Positions 22,394 to 32,240 of a DNA stretch of 64,000 bases are shown in pieces. The number at the start of each line of letters is the position of its first letter. The first letter of the stretch is position 1. The notes beneath the pieces are model-generated. The model saw nothing but the letters and a program-made list of their open reading frames with translations. It was not told the origin of the DNA and made no database searches. Source of the stretch: Mycolicibacterium insubricum (GTDB lineage: Bacteria; Actinomycetota; Actinomycetes; Mycobacteriales; Mycobacteriaceae); assembly GCF_010731615.1 (NCBI RefSeq), contig NZ_AP022618.1, positions 558,001 to 622,000 on the forward strand, read 5' to 3'. A program made the position numbers and the translations under genes.

Positions 22394-24828
22394 GCGTCGT
22401 CCTCGGGAGCGGCGGCGGTGTTCGGGCGCCGTCGCCGGCTGCGCCGGACCGGGCCGCGGGCTGGGTCGGTGTGCGGGGGCGGCGGTGGGTCGCCGTCGGG
22501 GTCGGGCCGGTCGCGGTCGGGCAGATGGGGTTCCGGCGGAACCAGATCCGCGCGGTCGGGTTGTCCGTGGAAGCGGTGCCAGAGCCGGCGGCCGGTCAGG
22601 ATGGCCAGGGTGACACCGGCGATCAGCGTGATGAAGAACAGCACCTTGCCGTAGGCGTTGGAGTGCAAAGACAACCGGACCGGTTCGCCCAGCGGCAGCC
22701 CGCCGGGGGTCTGCAGGGAGACGTCCACCGCGAACCGCTGGGTGAAGTGCACCTCGATGGGCACCTGGATCGGCCGAAAACCGCCCGGGGGGACCTCGAG
22801 TTCACCCAGGTCGGTGACCTTCATCCCGGGTGGGCCCTCGACGAGCAGCCGCACGCGGACCGGCACCGCAAGATCGTTGCGCAGCACCAGCGGCAGCGGG
22901 CTGCGTTCGGTGGCCAGGGTGTAGGACTCGCCGGGATTGACGATGGTCACCCCGTGCTGCAGGTCGTCGATGGTGGCGCCGACCACCCCCAGCGACGCGC
23001 GGGCGGCGTCGTTGCGCTCGGCGTCGGGACGGGATTGACTCAATGCGCGAGGCCAGTCCTCCCGCAGCGGTGCGGTATAGGACAGGCCGGTGAGGCCGGA
23101 CTGCGGATCGGTGCCCAGCGCCGACGTCAGATTCCACAACCGGGCGTCCTGGTCGGCGATGGTGGCGGTGACGTCGTCGTCGAACCGGCCGGCCGGGGTA
23201 CCCGGTTCGACCTCGGCCTCCGGCTGCGGCGGCAGGCCGGCGGTCTCGGCGACCACGCTGGACAGCGGCCGGGGCACCGCGATGCCCGAGGACAGGGCGG
23301 CGGCCAGCGCCCGCAGCAGCGCGGGGGCGTCGTCGGGCCCCACCCCCCAGGTGGGTGGCGGCACCACGATCTCGGTGCGCGGCGTGACGGTGCGGTCCAG
23401 GCTGCGCCACAGCAGCGCGCCCATCGCGTCCAGGCGCCGACCCGTCGCGGACCCGGTTGCCGGCAGCGCCATGCTGGGGTCGAGATAGCTGGGGGTGACG
23501 GGAGTCCCGACCGCACCCAGCGTGGCGGCGACGGCGGGGTCGAATCGGGCCAGGGTCACCCGCGGGGCGACTCGGGCCGGGCGGACGTCGGCGGTGGCCG
23601 GGCCGCCGGTGGCGGCGTCCACCGCCCCCGCCTCGGCCGGGGCGATCGCGACCGTCGCCGGCCCGCTTCCGAGCAGCGCGACGGCATCGGGGTTCAGTGG
23701 GGCGTCGCCGAAGATGGTTGCCTCACGCAGCGAGCTGACACCGAGCAGCCGGTCGACGAGATCGGCCGATCCGGTGGTGACCTGGGTCGCCAACCGCTGT
23801 TCGCCTACCCGCTGGACGGCCGCCAGATCGGCCTGGCCGAACGGCAGGGCGACCACGCACAGGTGCGACGCCAGGGCGCGCAACCGTTCCAGCCAGCCGG
23901 CCGCCGCGGCCTGCCCGGTGCCCGGTCGGCTCGCGCCTCGGCCGTCGGGGGAATCGGTGACGACGTAGTCCCCGGTCATGGCGTTCACCGTGATGAGCAG
24001 GTCCGGGTCGATCGCCAGGCACAGCGAACGGCCCAGCTGGCCGTCGGGGTCCGCGGGTGGCGCGGTGGCGGCCTCGGCCGCGGACACCAGGACGTCCAGC
24101 CGCCCGCCGGGGGCCAGCTCGGTGGCCAGGTCGTCGTCGATGAGCCGGGGGGTGGTGCCACCGGGGATACCCGGGGCCAGCCGCGGCCGGTCGGCCAGCG
24201 GCCACAGCATGGTCAGAGGCACCGGTGCGGAGGTGTCCGGTGGGATCGGCGGCACGGGTGCGGCGGCTTCGCCGTCGAGTACTGCCGGGGCGGGCGACGG
24301 CACGCCGATCACCGGGAGTAGAAAGCGGGCGTCGGCCAGCCGCGCGGGGGCGCCGTAGTCGGGGGTGCCGTTGACATTGACCAGCAGCGGATACACGCCC
24401 GGGTTCTCCACGTCGAGCGACGGGGGAGCGGCGCGCAGCGGGTAGCGGAACGTCACCGCGGTGCGCTGACCCGGCTGCATCTCGGCGGCGACGTCGACGA
24501 ACGGCCCGACCGCCGAGTACGCGGAGGTCGCCGCGTCGCCGAAGGTGGTGCGCAGTTCCGCGGACGCACTGATCGGGGCCGCGCGCTCCAGGCGTGCGAC
24601 CACGTCGCGCACCGGCCGGTCACCGACGTTGGTGATGGTGGCGTCCACCACGACGTCGGCGTCACCGGTGACCGTCACGATGTCGGGGGTGACCCGGTCC
24701 AGCTCGATGATGAGAAAGGAGGTCTCGTCATTGTGCGCTTCGGCGGGGCCGACGACCACCGCCGGCAACAGCACCAGCGCGAGGGTGAGCAGGATCCGCA
24801 GCACGCGGGTTCGGCGGGCGGGGTTCAC
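22390..24828 (-). CDS. Secreted/membrane protein, DUF6049 family (Rv3909-like)
   Basis: This 812-aa protein has an N-terminal signal peptide ([21 protein letters not shown], with cleavage near AEA) and a large extracytoplasmic region. It ends with one membrane segment ([20 protein letters not shown]) and a basic, proline-rich cytoplasmic tail ending [11 protein letters not shown]. It begins with beta-rich segments ([12 protein letters not shown]) typical of the family, which is essential in M. tuberculosis but without a known function. GTG at 24828 overlaps the mutT4 stop (GTGA) and its stop overlaps mviN (ATGA). The tight coupling to mviN suggests a cell-envelope role. Confidence 0.9.
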   Translation of the reverse strand: MNPARRTRVLRILLTLALVLLPAVVVGPAEAHNDETSFLIIELDRVTPDIVTVTGDADVVVDATITNVGDRPVRDVVARLERAAPISASAELRTTFGDAATSAYSAVGPFVDVAAEMQPGQRTAVTFRYPLRAAPPSLDVENPGVYPLLVNVNGTPDYGAPARLADARFLLPVIGVPSPAPAVLDGEAAAPVPPIPPDTSAPVPLTMLWPLADRPRLAPGIPGGTTPRLIDDDLATELAPGGRLDVLVSAAEAATAPPADPDGQLGRSLCLAIDPDLLITVNAMTGDYVVTDSPDGRGASRPGTGQAAAAGWLERLRALASHLCVVALPFGQADLAAVQRVGEQRLATQVTTGSADLVDRLLGVSSLREATIFGDAPLNPDAVALLGSGPATVAIAPAEAGAVDAATGGPATADVRPARVAPRVTLARFDPAVAATLGAVGTPVTPSYLDPSMALPATGSATGRRLDAMGALLWRSLDRTVTPRTEIVVPPPTWGVGPDDAPALLRALAAALSSGIAVPRPLSSVVAETAGLPPQPEAEVEPGTPAGRFDDDVTATIADQDARLWNLTSALGTDPQSGLTGLSYTAPLREDWPRALSQSRPDAERNDAARASLGVVGATIDDLQHGVTIVNPGESYTLATERSPLPLVLRNDLAVPVRVRLLVEGPPGMKVTDLGELEVPPGGFRPIQVPIEVHFTQRFAVDVSLQTPGGLPLGEPVRLSLHSNAYGKVLFFITLIAGVTLAILTGRRLWHRFHGQPDRADLVPPEPHLPDRDRPDPDGDPPPPPHTDPARGPVRRSRRRRPNTAAAPEDDA

Positions 24829-25613
24829 TGCGGAGGTCCGTAACCGTTGGTCCGGCCCCGGGTGGAGTCGTCGGGCCGGTGGTTACGGCTGCGGGAATGC
24901 GTTTGCGGCCGGCGCCGCGGGGTGCTGCGCGGCAGCGGAGGCAGGGCCGCCGGGCCGTCGGATTGCAGCAGGGTGATCAGTTCGTCGGCCACCTTGGCCA
25001 GCCGGCGTTCGTCGGCGTAGGCGAGCCGGGACCCGAGTTCGGTCAACGGCACCCAGGCCACCTGCGCGACCTCTCGGTCGCTGTCGGACAACTCACCGCC
25101 GGCGAACTGCATCAGGTAGTGGTGCACGGTCTTGTGCACCCGGCGGTCCTCGGCGACGAACCAGTAGTCGATGCTGCCCAGGGAGGCCAGCACCTTGCCC
25201 TCGATGCCGGTTTCCTCGGCGACCTCGCGAATGGCCGTCTGCTCGGCGGTCTCACCCTGCTCGATATGTCCCTTGGGCAAGGACCACAGCATCCGGCCGC
25301 GGCGGTCCACCCGGCCGATCAGCGCGGCCAGCTGGCCCTCCGGCGGGCCGTCCAGACCGTCGATGACCAGGCCTCCGGCGGAGGTCTCGTGGACGGTCCG
25401 CATCCGGTCGGGGCTGCGGCGACGGGAACGCGGCCGGCGGCGGCCGGCGGGACCGGCGCCCGGGGTCACGGGCGCGTTGGGGGTGGCGGGCTCGGCCGAG
25501 GGTGCGGGTGCCGCCGAGGTCTGTTCGGCGGCCGGGGCCGGGGACCCAGCGGGACGGCGGCCACGGCGACGGCCGCGGCGTCGCCGCGGTTTGGCCTGCT
25601 CACCGTCGGACAC
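24825..25613 (-). CDS. mutT4: Nudix hydrolase MutT4 (Rv3908-like)
   Basis: This 262-aa protein has one Nudix domain at about residues 70-215. The complete Nudix box is [20 protein letters not shown] followed by TGIEG. The N-terminal ~70 residues ([15 protein letters not shown]) and the C-terminal ~40 are low-complexity, basic and probably disordered. Nudix enzymes hydrolyse nucleoside diphosphate derivatives; the M. tuberculosis protein is named MutT4, but its natural substrate is uncertain. It heads the mutT4-DUF6049-mviN series with overlapping stops and starts. GTG at 25613 is the likely start. Confidence 0.93.
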   Translation of the reverse strand: MSDGEQAKPRRRRGRRRGRRPAGSPAPAAEQTSAAPAPSAEPATPNAPVTPGAGPAGRRRPRSRRRSPDRMRTVHETSAGGLVIDGLDGPPEGQLAALIGRVDRRGRMLWSLPKGHIEQGETAEQTAIREVAEETGIEGKVLASLGSIDYWFVAEDRRVHKTVHHYLMQFAGGELSDSDREVAQVAWVPLTELGSRLAYADERRLAKVADELITLLQSDGPAALPPLPRSTPRRRPQTHSRSRNHRPDDSTRGRTNGYGPPQ

Positions 25614-25700
25614 CCAAGCGATATTAGCGGTCAGCGATGTGGGTTATCGGCGGCAGTGGCCTCGTGCGGGAGCCGTTACCGGCTTGCCGTCAACCCGATA

Positions 25701-25820
25701 TCAGGACCGGCAGCACGGGGGGAGGTCGGCGTTCGGGTCGTTGGGATCGCGGCGGCGGCGCCGGACGACGATGATGCCGACGATGATCGCCAGCACCAGT
25801 GCGAACAACACGTATTCCAC
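25701..25820 (-). CDS. Small single-span membrane protein (39 aa), hypothetical
   Basis: This short reading frame lies in the 306-bp gap between the divergent mutT4 and pcnA genes. GTG at 25820 is preceded by GGGAGG five bases away. The product begins MEYVLFALVLAIIVGIIVV, a membrane helix, then RRRRRDPNDPNADLPPCCRS with the positive-inside Arg cluster and a Cys-Cys near the end. The layout (helix, basic patch, polar tail with cysteines) is typical of real small membrane proteins. No function is recognised. It would be read in the same direction as mutT4, ending 87 bp before it. Confidence 0.65.
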   Translation of the reverse strand: MEYVLFALVLAIIVGIIVVRRRRRDPNDPNADLPPCCRS

Positions 25821-25919
25821 AGCGCCTCCCGTCGCCGAACCGCCGGCACGATCGAGGATATCGGAGAATTCACCGCCGGAAGTGGGGTCGCCGGACCCGG
25901 CGAACTAGGCTGATCGACC

Positions 25920-27380
25920 GTGTCCGACGCCGAGAACAGCGCACCCGCGGAAGCCGACGCGACGCTGCTGGCGCGCGCGCTGGTCGCGCTGAACACCCAC
26001 CGCGAACTGCTGGCGGAACTCGGCGGCCGCTTCGACGCGGCCGGGCACCAGCTGTATCTGGTCGGTGGCAGTGTGCGCGACGCGCTGATGGGCCGGCTGG
26101 GCACCGACCTGGACTTCACCACCGACGCCCGCCCGGAGACCGTCCAGCAGCTGCTGCGCGGCTGGGCCGAGGCGCAGTGGGACACCGGCATCGCCTTCGG
26201 CACCGTCGGTGCCGCTCGCGGCGGCCAGCAGATCGAGATCACCACCTACCGGGCCGACAGCTACGACCGAGTGACCCGCAACCCCCAGGTGTCCTTCGGC
26301 GACACCCTGGCCGGGGACCTGGTCCGGCGGGACTTCACCGCCAACGCCATGGCCGTGCGGATCACCGGCGCCGGGCCGGGCGAGTTCGTCGATCCGCTCG
26401 ACGGGCTGGGCGCACTGCGCAACCGGGTGTTGGACACCCCGGCCTCACCGGAGGTGTCCTTCGGCGACGATCCGCTGCGGATGCTGCGGGCGGCACGCTT
26501 CGTCTCGCAGCTCGGGTTCACCGCGTCGCCCAGGGTGCGCACGGCGATCGAGGAGATGGCGCCGGAGATCTCCCGGATCACCGCCGAGCGGATCTCGGCG
26601 GAGCTCGACAAGCTGCTGCTGGGCGCGGACCCGGTGGCCGGCATCGAGGTGATCGTCAGTACCGGGCTGGGTGAGCAGATCCTGCCCGAGGTGGGTGCGA
26701 TGCGGATGGCCATCGATGAGCATCACCAGCACAAGGACGTCTACCAGCATTCGCTGACCGTGTTGCGCCAGGCCATCGATCTGGAGGGGCCCGACGGCCC
26801 GGATCTGGTGCTGCGCTGGGCGGCGCTGCTGCACGACATCGGCAAGCCGGTCACCCGCCGGCACGAGCCCGGCGGCGGGGTCAGCTTCCACCACCACGAG
26901 GTGGTCGGCGCCAAGATGACCCGCAAGCGGATGCGCGCGCTGAAGTACCCCAAACAGGTCGTCGACGACGTGTCGCAGCTGGTGTATCTGCACCTGCGCT
27001 TCCACGGCTACGGCGACGGCCGGTGGACCGACTCCGCGGTGCGCCGCTACGTCACCGACGCCGGACCGCTGCTGGCCCGACTGCACAAGCTGGTCCGCGC
27101 GGACTGCACGACGCGCAACAAGCGCCGGGCCGCGCGCCTGCAGGCCACCTACGACGAGCTGGAACACCGGATCGCGGAGCTGGCCGCCCGCGAGGACCTG
27201 GACCGGGTGCGCCCGGACCTGGACGGCAACGAGATCATGGCGCTGCTGGGCATCGAGGCCGGCCCCGAGGTGGGCCGCGCCTGGCGCTACCTGAAGGAAC
27301 TACGGATGGAACGCGGTCCCCTGGATCCCGACGAGGCCCGGGCCGCGCTGCTGGCCTGGTGGAACACCACCGAATCGTGA
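25920..27380 (+). CDS. pcnA: CCA tRNA nucleotidyltransferase with HD domain (Rv3907c-like)
   Basis: This 486-aa protein adds or repairs the CCA end of tRNAs. The nucleotidyltransferase motif LVGGSVRDALMGRLGTDLDF with the DxD metal site is near residues 48-67. RRDFTANAMAV and DDPLRMLRAARFVSQLGF are the other family signatures. A C-terminal HD phosphohydrolase domain follows (LRWAALLHDIGKPVTRR, then FHHHEVVGA). Translation starts with GTG at 25920. In M. tuberculosis this gene is called pcnA, although the enzyme is the CCA-adding type. It is divergent from mutT4. Confidence 0.95.
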   Translation: MSDAENSAPAEADATLLARALVALNTHRELLAELGGRFDAAGHQLYLVGGSVRDALMGRLGTDLDFTTDARPETVQQLLRGWAEAQWDTGIAFGTVGAARGGQQIEITTYRADSYDRVTRNPQVSFGDTLAGDLVRRDFTANAMAVRITGAGPGEFVDPLDGLGALRNRVLDTPASPEVSFGDDPLRMLRAARFVSQLGFTASPRVRTAIEEMAPEISRITAERISAELDKLLLGADPVAGIEVIVSTGLGEQILPEVGAMRMAIDEHHQHKDVYQHSLTVLRQAIDLEGPDGPDLVLRWAALLHDIGKPVTRRHEPGGGVSFHHHEVVGAKMTRKRMRALKYPKQVVDDVSQLVYLHLRFHGYGDGRWTDSAVRRYVTDAGPLLARLHKLVRADCTTRNKRRAARLQATYDELEHRIAELAAREDLDRVRPDLDGNEIMALLGIEAGPEVGRAWRYLKELRMERGPLDPDEARAALLAWWNTTES

Positions 27381-27409
27381 CCTGACCGCTGCTTTCGTGA
27401 CCCGTTCGT

Positions 27410-27425
27410 TGTTTCCCGTGAAACA
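27410..27425. promoter_or_regulatory. parS: parS-like site 3 (one mismatch)
   Basis: TGTTTCCCGTGAAACA differs from the parS consensus only by C instead of A at position 7. It lies in the 84-bp gap between pcnA and the next gene, about 16.4 kb from parS site 1. Single changes can weaken but need not abolish ParB binding. The match over 16 bp is unlikely to be chance in such a short gap. Confidence 0.8.
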
Positions 27426-27464
27426 TGCGGAACCGCACGGGGTTCCGCCGCGTCTGAACCTGGT

Positions 27465-27983
27465 ATGGACTACTGCCTGGGATCCGACGACGGTACGGCC
27501 GCGATCTTCGACGCCGCGCCGGACATCGACACCAACGGCGACGGGATCCTCGACGCCGTCGGGCTCGATCTGGACGGCGACGGACTGCGCGACGATGTGC
27601 TGCTCGATCTCGACGGTGACGGGCTGGCCGACCACGCCGGCTACGACGTGGACGGATCGGCGCCGCGATGGTGCACCGACGACGGATCCGGCACCTGGGC
27701 GCTGGCCGCCGAACCCGTCGTGCGCGGTTCACCGTTGCGCTGGACCGGGCTCGACGGTTCCAGCCACGAGGACGTCGGGCCGGTCGACGTCGACGGCGAC
27801 GGACGCGCGGGGGAGCGGCTGTTCGACGACGACGGCGACGGGCTGGCCGATCGGATCGCTGGGACCGCTGAGGACGGCTCCGCGTTCGGCTTCCTCGACA
27901 CCGACGGCGACGGGCGCTGGGATCTCAAGTTCGTCGACGTCGACGGTGACGGGACGGCCGACTTCGCCGGCCCGGTGAGCTGA
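27465..27983 (+). CDS. Aspartate-rich repeat protein, putative calcium binding (Rv3906c-like)
   Basis: This 172-aa acidic protein is built from short repeats of the form DxDGDGxxD: DIDTNGDGILDAVGLDLDGD, LLDLDGDGLADHAGYDVDG, VDVDGDGRAGERLFDDDGDG, TDGDGRWDLKFVDVDGDG. Such repeats resemble EF-hand or thrombospondin type 3 calcium loops. No signal peptide or anchor is visible; the protein starts MDYCLGSDDGTAAIFDAAPD. It is read in the same direction as pcnA, 84 bp downstream, as Rv3906c is in M. tuberculosis. Calcium binding is inferred from the motif alone. Confidence 0.85.
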   Translation: MDYCLGSDDGTAAIFDAAPDIDTNGDGILDAVGLDLDGDGLRDDVLLDLDGDGLADHAGYDVDGSAPRWCTDDGSGTWALAAEPVVRGSPLRWTGLDGSSHEDVGPVDVDGDGRAGERLFDDDGDGLADRIAGTAEDGSAFGFLDTDGDGRWDLKFVDVDGDGTADFAGPVS

Positions 27984-27994
27984 GGTTCCCGGGT

Positions 27995-29338
27995 TCAGGA
28001 CTCGCCGGTCCGGGACCCCTCCGGCTTGGCATCACCGCTGCCGAGGGCTTCGATGATTTCGGCGGCCACCCGGAGGCCGGACTGGATGGCGCCCTCCAGA
28101 TACCCCGGGTGCTCGGTCGCCGTTTCGGTGCCAGCCCAGTGGATGTCGTCGACAGGAGCCGAAGCGACGGGGAGACACCCGGCCCGGGAGCCCGGTACCG
28201 GCAGCGACATGTACCCGCCGCCGGCGAATTCATCGAGGTGCCAGGACTTCTCGTGCCAGCCCGCCGGATCGAGGATGTCGGCCCCGAGATAGGGGACCAG
28301 CGCGCCGAGTAGAACCTCCCGGCGCGCGTCGGCAGACAGGCCGTCGAGTTCGCGTGCCTCCGGTCCGCCCACCAGAATGCACAGGTGACCGGGGCCGTCG
28401 GGTGGACTGCTGTCGAACACCGCCCGCCCCGGTCGCTCCAGCACGATGAATTCCGCGCCGTGGCGCTCCCGCCAGAACGGCCGCGGATACACCGCGATCG
28501 CCTTGTAGACCGACCCCATGTAGGTGTTCTGCTGGATCTCCGTCCGTTCGGCCGGCAGGGGTGGTTGGTAGTCGATACGCGCCGCCATCGGCGGCGGCAC
28601 CGTCACGACGATCTTCTCGGCGTGGATCTCCGCCGACGGCGTCCGGACGGTCACCCCGCCGGGAGCGCGGGTGATCGACGTGACCGGCTGCCCCAGCCGG
28701 ACCCGGTGACCGAGGTCGGCCGCCAACGCCTCGGGGATTGCGCCGATCGCCTCGACGAGCAACGAGTCCTGGGCTCCGCCCCGGGTTGCCAGAGCGGTCC
28801 GCAGGCCGCCCTGTCCGCGCAGCATGGAGATCGCCGCGTAGAGGGACATCCGGTCGAGGTCGGCGGTCCAGGAGATGGTGGCGAGGACGTCCAGCAGTCG
28901 CCGCGCGGTTCCGGGCACGCCGCGCAGCCACGATTGAACCGACACATCGTTCCATCGAATCGGGGTCGGGAACCGAGTGGCGGCTTCGACGGTGGCCAGA
29001 ACCACGCCGGTCACCAACATGGTGGGACCGACGGTCCGTAGCCGACCGCCTCCGTCGAGGATGGTCGGCAGCGGCTGGGTGTGCATGGGGAACCGGGTGA
29101 GGCCGAGCTCGGTGGCCAGTGCCATCAGCCGGTGATGGTCGTGGCCGATCCACTGGCCGCCGAGATCTACCTGCGAACCCAGCGCGGTGGTTTCGCGCAT
29201 CGCACGACCGCCTACACGGTCGGCGGCCTCCAGCACGAGGACCGCGACACCGTTGCGGTGTAGTTCACGGGCTGCGGTCAGACCGGACAGCCCCGCTCCG
29301 ACGACGACAACCGTCGCCGCCTCGCGCTTCGCGCTCAT
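27995..29338 (-). CDS. Flavin-containing amine oxidase (FAD-dependent)
   Basis: This 447-aa oxidoreductase of the monoamine oxidase family has the FAD dinucleotide motif VVVGAGLSGLTAARELHRNG near residues 12-31. It is followed by LVLEAADRVGGRAM and the substrate-side GSQVDLGGQWIGHDHHRLM. The C-terminal FAD-binding end is DIHWAGTETATEHPGYLEGA then IQSGLRVAAEII. It probably oxidises a primary or polyamine substrate, which cannot be named. The ATG at 29338 lies inside copy A of a 53-bp repeat (29318-29401). The gene is read in the same direction as, and 49 bp after, the mycothiol-dependent isomerase-like gene. Confidence 0.9.
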   Translation of the reverse strand: MSAKREAATVVVVGAGLSGLTAARELHRNGVAVLVLEAADRVGGRAMRETTALGSQVDLGGQWIGHDHHRLMALATELGLTRFPMHTQPLPTILDGGGRLRTVGPTMLVTGVVLATVEAATRFPTPIRWNDVSVQSWLRGVPGTARRLLDVLATISWTADLDRMSLYAAISMLRGQGGLRTALATRGGAQDSLLVEAIGAIPEALAADLGHRVRLGQPVTSITRAPGGVTVRTPSAEIHAEKIVVTVPPPMAARIDYQPPLPAERTEIQQNTYMGSVYKAIAVYPRPFWRERHGAEFIVLERPGRAVFDSSPPDGPGHLCILVGGPEARELDGLSADARREVLLGALVPYLGADILDPAGWHEKSWHLDEFAGGGYMSLPVPGSRAGCLPVASAPVDDIHWAGTETATEHPGYLEGAIQSGLRVAAEIIEALGSGDAKPEGSRTGES

Positions 29339-29401
29339 CGGCCCTCGCTCAGGTTGCTACGGCTCGGAGGCGCCTCGCGCTTCGCGCTCACCGCCCCTCG
29401 C
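29318..29401 (-). repeat. MIRU-like repeat pair spanning a stop and a start codon
   Basis: Two 31-bp copies, 29318-29348 and 29371-29401, are offset by 53 bp and match at 29 of 31 positions. On the minus strand they read GCGAGGGGCGGTGAGCGCGA and GCGAGGGCCGATGAGCGCGA, each followed by AGCGCGAGGCG. In the first, TGA is the stop of the upstream gene. In the second, ATG is the start of the amine oxidase gene. The spacer carries CCGAGCCGTAG, as in the 55-bp repeats after parB, so both probably belong to one family. Confidence 0.8.
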
Positions 29402-30161
29402 CGGGTGGCCCCGCGAAGGCCTGGGCGATACCCAGCCACTGCTGTGCGTCGGGCCCCACGGCCCGCAGGTCCAATTCCGCCAGCGGCCGACGCTGGGTCA
29501 CCAGCGCACAGAAATCCGCCGCCGAGCCCGTCACCCGTTGTGCGGCGGCAGGGTCGCCCCAGGCCCACACCGCGTCGTCCGGACCGGCCAGCTCGACGTA
29601 GAACGGTTCCGACGGCGGGGTCAGGTTGTTGACCGCGTACGCGTAGTCGCGGGTGCGCACCCCCAGATGTGCGACCGAGCGAAGCCGCGGCGTCGCCTCC
29701 CGCTGCACCCCGAGAGCATCGGCGACGTCGAGCCCGTGCGCCCAGGTCTCCATCAGCCGCGCCGTCGCCATCGACGCCGCACTCATCGACGGCCCGAACC
29801 ACGGAATCTTCTGCCCGTCGGGAACCTGCACCAGCGCCTCGTGCAGAGCCCCGCGCGCGCTCCGCCATTCCGCCAGGATCTCCTGCGGCGGCAGCGCAGC
29901 CAGTTCCTCGGCGCCCGCGTCGACGAAACCCGTCGGGTTCTGCCACGCCTGCGCCACGATGGCGGCGAAGCCGTCGGGATCGGTGGCGGCGACCAGGGCG
30001 ACGCGATCGGTCCACAGCAGGTGCGCGATCTGATGCGCGATCGTCCAGCCGGGGGCCGGCGTCGGCTCGGCCCAGCGCTGCGGTGACAGGAAAGCGACCA
30101 GTGCGTCGAGGTCGTCGCTCTCGGCGCTCAGGTCGGCGACGATGCCCGCGATGTCCGACAT
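29388..30161 (-). CDS. Maleylpyruvate isomerase-family, mycothiol-dependent-type protein (Rv0036c-like)
   Basis: This 257-aa DinB/MDMPI-fold protein has the same length as Rv0036c. The N-terminal metal-binding helix bundle shows [20 protein letters not shown] near residues 36-55 and [15 protein letters not shown] further on; the two histidine segments are the usual metal ligands. It ends [14 protein letters not shown], with the stop codon inside a repeat copy. Proteins of this fold use mycothiol or similar thiols, or act in detoxification; the substrate is unknown. The MFS gene lies 36 bp upstream on the same strand. Confidence 0.88.
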   Translation of the reverse strand: MSDIAGIVADLSAESDDLDALVAFLSPQRWAEPTPAPGWTIAHQIAHLLWTDRVALVAATDPDGFAAIVAQAWQNPTGFVDAGAEELAALPPQEILAEWRSARGALHEALVQVPDGQKIPWFGPSMSAASMATARLMETWAHGLDVADALGVQREATPRLRSVAHLGVRTRDYAYAVNNLTPPSEPFYVELAGPDDAVWAWGDPAAAQRVTGSAADFCALVTQRRPLAELDLRAVGPDAQQWLGIAQAFAGPPGEGR

Positions 30162-30197
30162 CCGCCGAGCATATTCCGCGGCCCGCAGCGACCCGCG

Positions 30198-31478
30198 TCA
30201 GCGGGTGCGTGGCGCGGACAGGGCGTGTCCGGCCAGCCCGGCCAGATAGATCGCCGCGGCGGCGACGATCAGCCCGGGCGCGTGCCCGTCGGCCGGCATG
30301 AACGCCGCCGACGCGGTCACCGCGACGACGAACGCCGTCCAGAACAGCGAATCCTGCACAGCGAAGACGTGTCCGCGCAGGGCGTCGTCGACGTCGAGCT
30401 GCATGGCGATGTCGGCGCTGAGCTTGACCACCTGACCGGCCGCGCCCAGGAAGAAGCCGCACGCCATCAGCACCGCCGGTGCCAGCCCGAACCCCGCCAG
30501 TTCGACGACGACGGCGACGCCGAGCGCGGTGTTGGCGGTGCGGTAGCGGCCCCAGCGCCGGATGAGCGTCGGCGTCGCCACGGTGGCGAGAAAGGAGCCG
30601 GTGCCGGTGACCGCGACGAACAGCACCGCGGCACCGAAACCGGCGACGGCGACCGTCGAATCACCCGCGTGCCGGACCAGCATCAGCACCAGCAGCGTAT
30701 TGATGCCGAAGGCCATCCGGTGCGCGGCCAGCCCGGTCAGCGTGGCCCGCACGCTGGGGATGGCCGCGGCGGTCCGCACGCCGTACCAGAGGCCGCTGGC
30801 CACCGTGTAGAACACCGAGCCGTGCACGGTCCGGGCGGAGTCGTCGGGGCCCAGCGCCCGGGGTGCGAAGCGCAGCGCCAGCAGCAGCGCGATGCCGATC
30901 GGCACGGTGGTGGAGAAGATGACCGTCGACGCTCCGGTGTCGTCGGCACCGAAGAGGTGCCGCGGAAGCAGCATGGCGATGGCGCCCAGGAAGGTCGCCA
31001 CAGCGCCGGCGGCCGTCGCCACCGAGTTCATCGACACCACCTGCTCACGCGCGACGACGTGCGGGATGGCCGCGGACAGACCGGAGGCGACGAACCGGCC
31101 CAGGCCGTTGATCAGCAGGGCCCCGCAGAGCACGACGAGGTCGCTGGACCGGGTGGCCAGCAGCACACCCACCCCGACCAGCATGACCAGGCGCCCGGCG
31201 TTCGCCGCGACGAGCACCAGGCGCCGGTCCCACCGGTCCAGCAGCGCCCCGGCGAACGGCCCCAGCAGCGAGTAGGGCAGATACAGCACCGCGAACGCGC
31301 CGGCGATCGCCCACGGCGACGCCGCCCGCTCGGGGTTGAACAGCAGGGCGCCGGCCAGCCCGGCCTGGAACAGACCCTCGCCGAACTGGCTGGCGATGCG
31401 CAGGCCGAGCAGTCGGCGGAAGTCGGGCAGGACCCGCACCGAACGCCAGAGCCGGACAACCGCTCGGGCGTCGACCAC
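30198..31478 (-). CDS. Major facilitator superfamily transporter (Rv0037c-like)
   Basis: This 426-aa integral membrane protein has about twelve membrane segments. The loop after segment 2 carries [20 protein letters not shown], the MFS motif A variant with DRWDRR. Other segments such as [18 protein letters not shown] and [20 protein letters not shown] fit MFS effluxers of the mycobacterial Rv0037c type. It starts with GTG at 31478 and ends ALSAPRTR. The 135-bp gap before yqgE (31479-31613) is AT-rich at 31552-31562 and must hold the divergent promoters. The transported substrate is unknown. Confidence 0.9.
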   Translation of the reverse strand: MVDARAVVRLWRSVRVLPDFRRLLGLRIASQFGEGLFQAGLAGALLFNPERAASPWAIAGAFAVLYLPYSLLGPFAGALLDRWDRRLVLVAANAGRLVMLVGVGVLLATRSSDLVVLCGALLINGLGRFVASGLSAAIPHVVAREQVVSMNSVATAAGAVATFLGAIAMLLPRHLFGADDTGASTVIFSTTVPIGIALLLALRFAPRALGPDDSARTVHGSVFYTVASGLWYGVRTAAAIPSVRATLTGLAAHRMAFGINTLLVLMLVRHAGDSTVAVAGFGAAVLFVAVTGTGSFLATVATPTLIRRWGRYRTANTALGVAVVVELAGFGLAPAVLMACGFFLGAAGQVVKLSADIAMQLDVDDALRGHVFAVQDSLFWTAFVVAVTASAAFMPADGHAPGLIVAAAAIYLAGLAGHALSAPRTR

Positions 31479-31613
31479 AGCACCACTTCCTTGCCGGGAG
31501 TCCGGTTGGGCGGGGTTGCCAACGGGCGGTCCGGGCCGCGGGGTTCACCTTACAAATTAATTCCGGGTGCGCGGACCGCCGCGAGCCGTGGGCCCGGGTG
31601 CCATTATGGACAG

Positions 31614-32219
31614 ATGGCCCAGCCGGAAGACCCCGAGGACTTCGTCGCGCCCGCGGCGCAGCGGGTGCGTGCCGGGACGCTGCTGTTGGCGAACACCGAC
31701 CTGATGGAGCCGACCTTCCGGCGCAGCGTGATCTACGTCGTCGAGCACAACGACGGCGGCACCCTCGGCGTGGTGTTGAACCGGTCCAGCGAGACCGCCG
31801 TTTACAACGTGTTGCCGCAGTGGGCCGGGCTGGTCGCCAAACCGAAGACCATGTTCATCGGCGGCCCGGTCAAGCGCGACTCGGCGCTGTGCCTGGCCAC
31901 GCTGAGACCCGGGGCCGACGCCAACGGGGTACCGGGACTGCGGCCCGTGCAGGGGCGCATCGCCATGGTCGATCTGGATGCCGATCCCGAGGCCGTCGCA
32001 CCCTATGTCGAGGCCGCTCGGATCTTCGCCGGCTACTCCGGCTGGACCATCGGTCAGCTGGAGGGCGAGATCGAGCGCGACGACTGGATCGTGCTGTCGG
32101 CGCTGCCCACCGATGTCCTGGTCGAACCGCGGGTTGACCTGTGGTCGCGGGTGCTGCGCCGCCAGCCCATGCCGTTGGCGCTGCTGGCCACCCATCCCAT
32201 CGACGTCAGCCGGAACTAG
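31614..32219 (+). CDS. YqgE/AlgH family protein (UPF0301; Rv0038-like)
   Basis: This 201-aa protein begins MAQPEDPEDFVAPAAQRVRA. The conserved N-terminal segment GTLLLANTDLMEPTFRRSVI, then YVVEHNDGGTLGVVLNRS and MFIGGPVKRDSALCL are typical of the family. The central AGYSGWTIGQLEGEIERDDW is also conserved. No biochemical function is established. ATG at 31614 agrees with the family length of about 200 residues. It is flanked by convergently read Rv0039c-like and divergent MFS genes, in the same arrangement as in M. tuberculosis. Confidence 0.92.
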   Translation: MAQPEDPEDFVAPAAQRVRAGTLLLANTDLMEPTFRRSVIYVVEHNDGGTLGVVLNRSSETAVYNVLPQWAGLVAKPKTMFIGGPVKRDSALCLATLRPGADANGVPGLRPVQGRIAMVDLDADPEAVAPYVEAARIFAGYSGWTIGQLEGEIERDDWIVLSALPTDVLVEPRVDLWSRVLRRQPMPLALLATHPIDVSRN

Positions 32220-32240
32220 CGCCCTATCGGTTGCGGGCGA

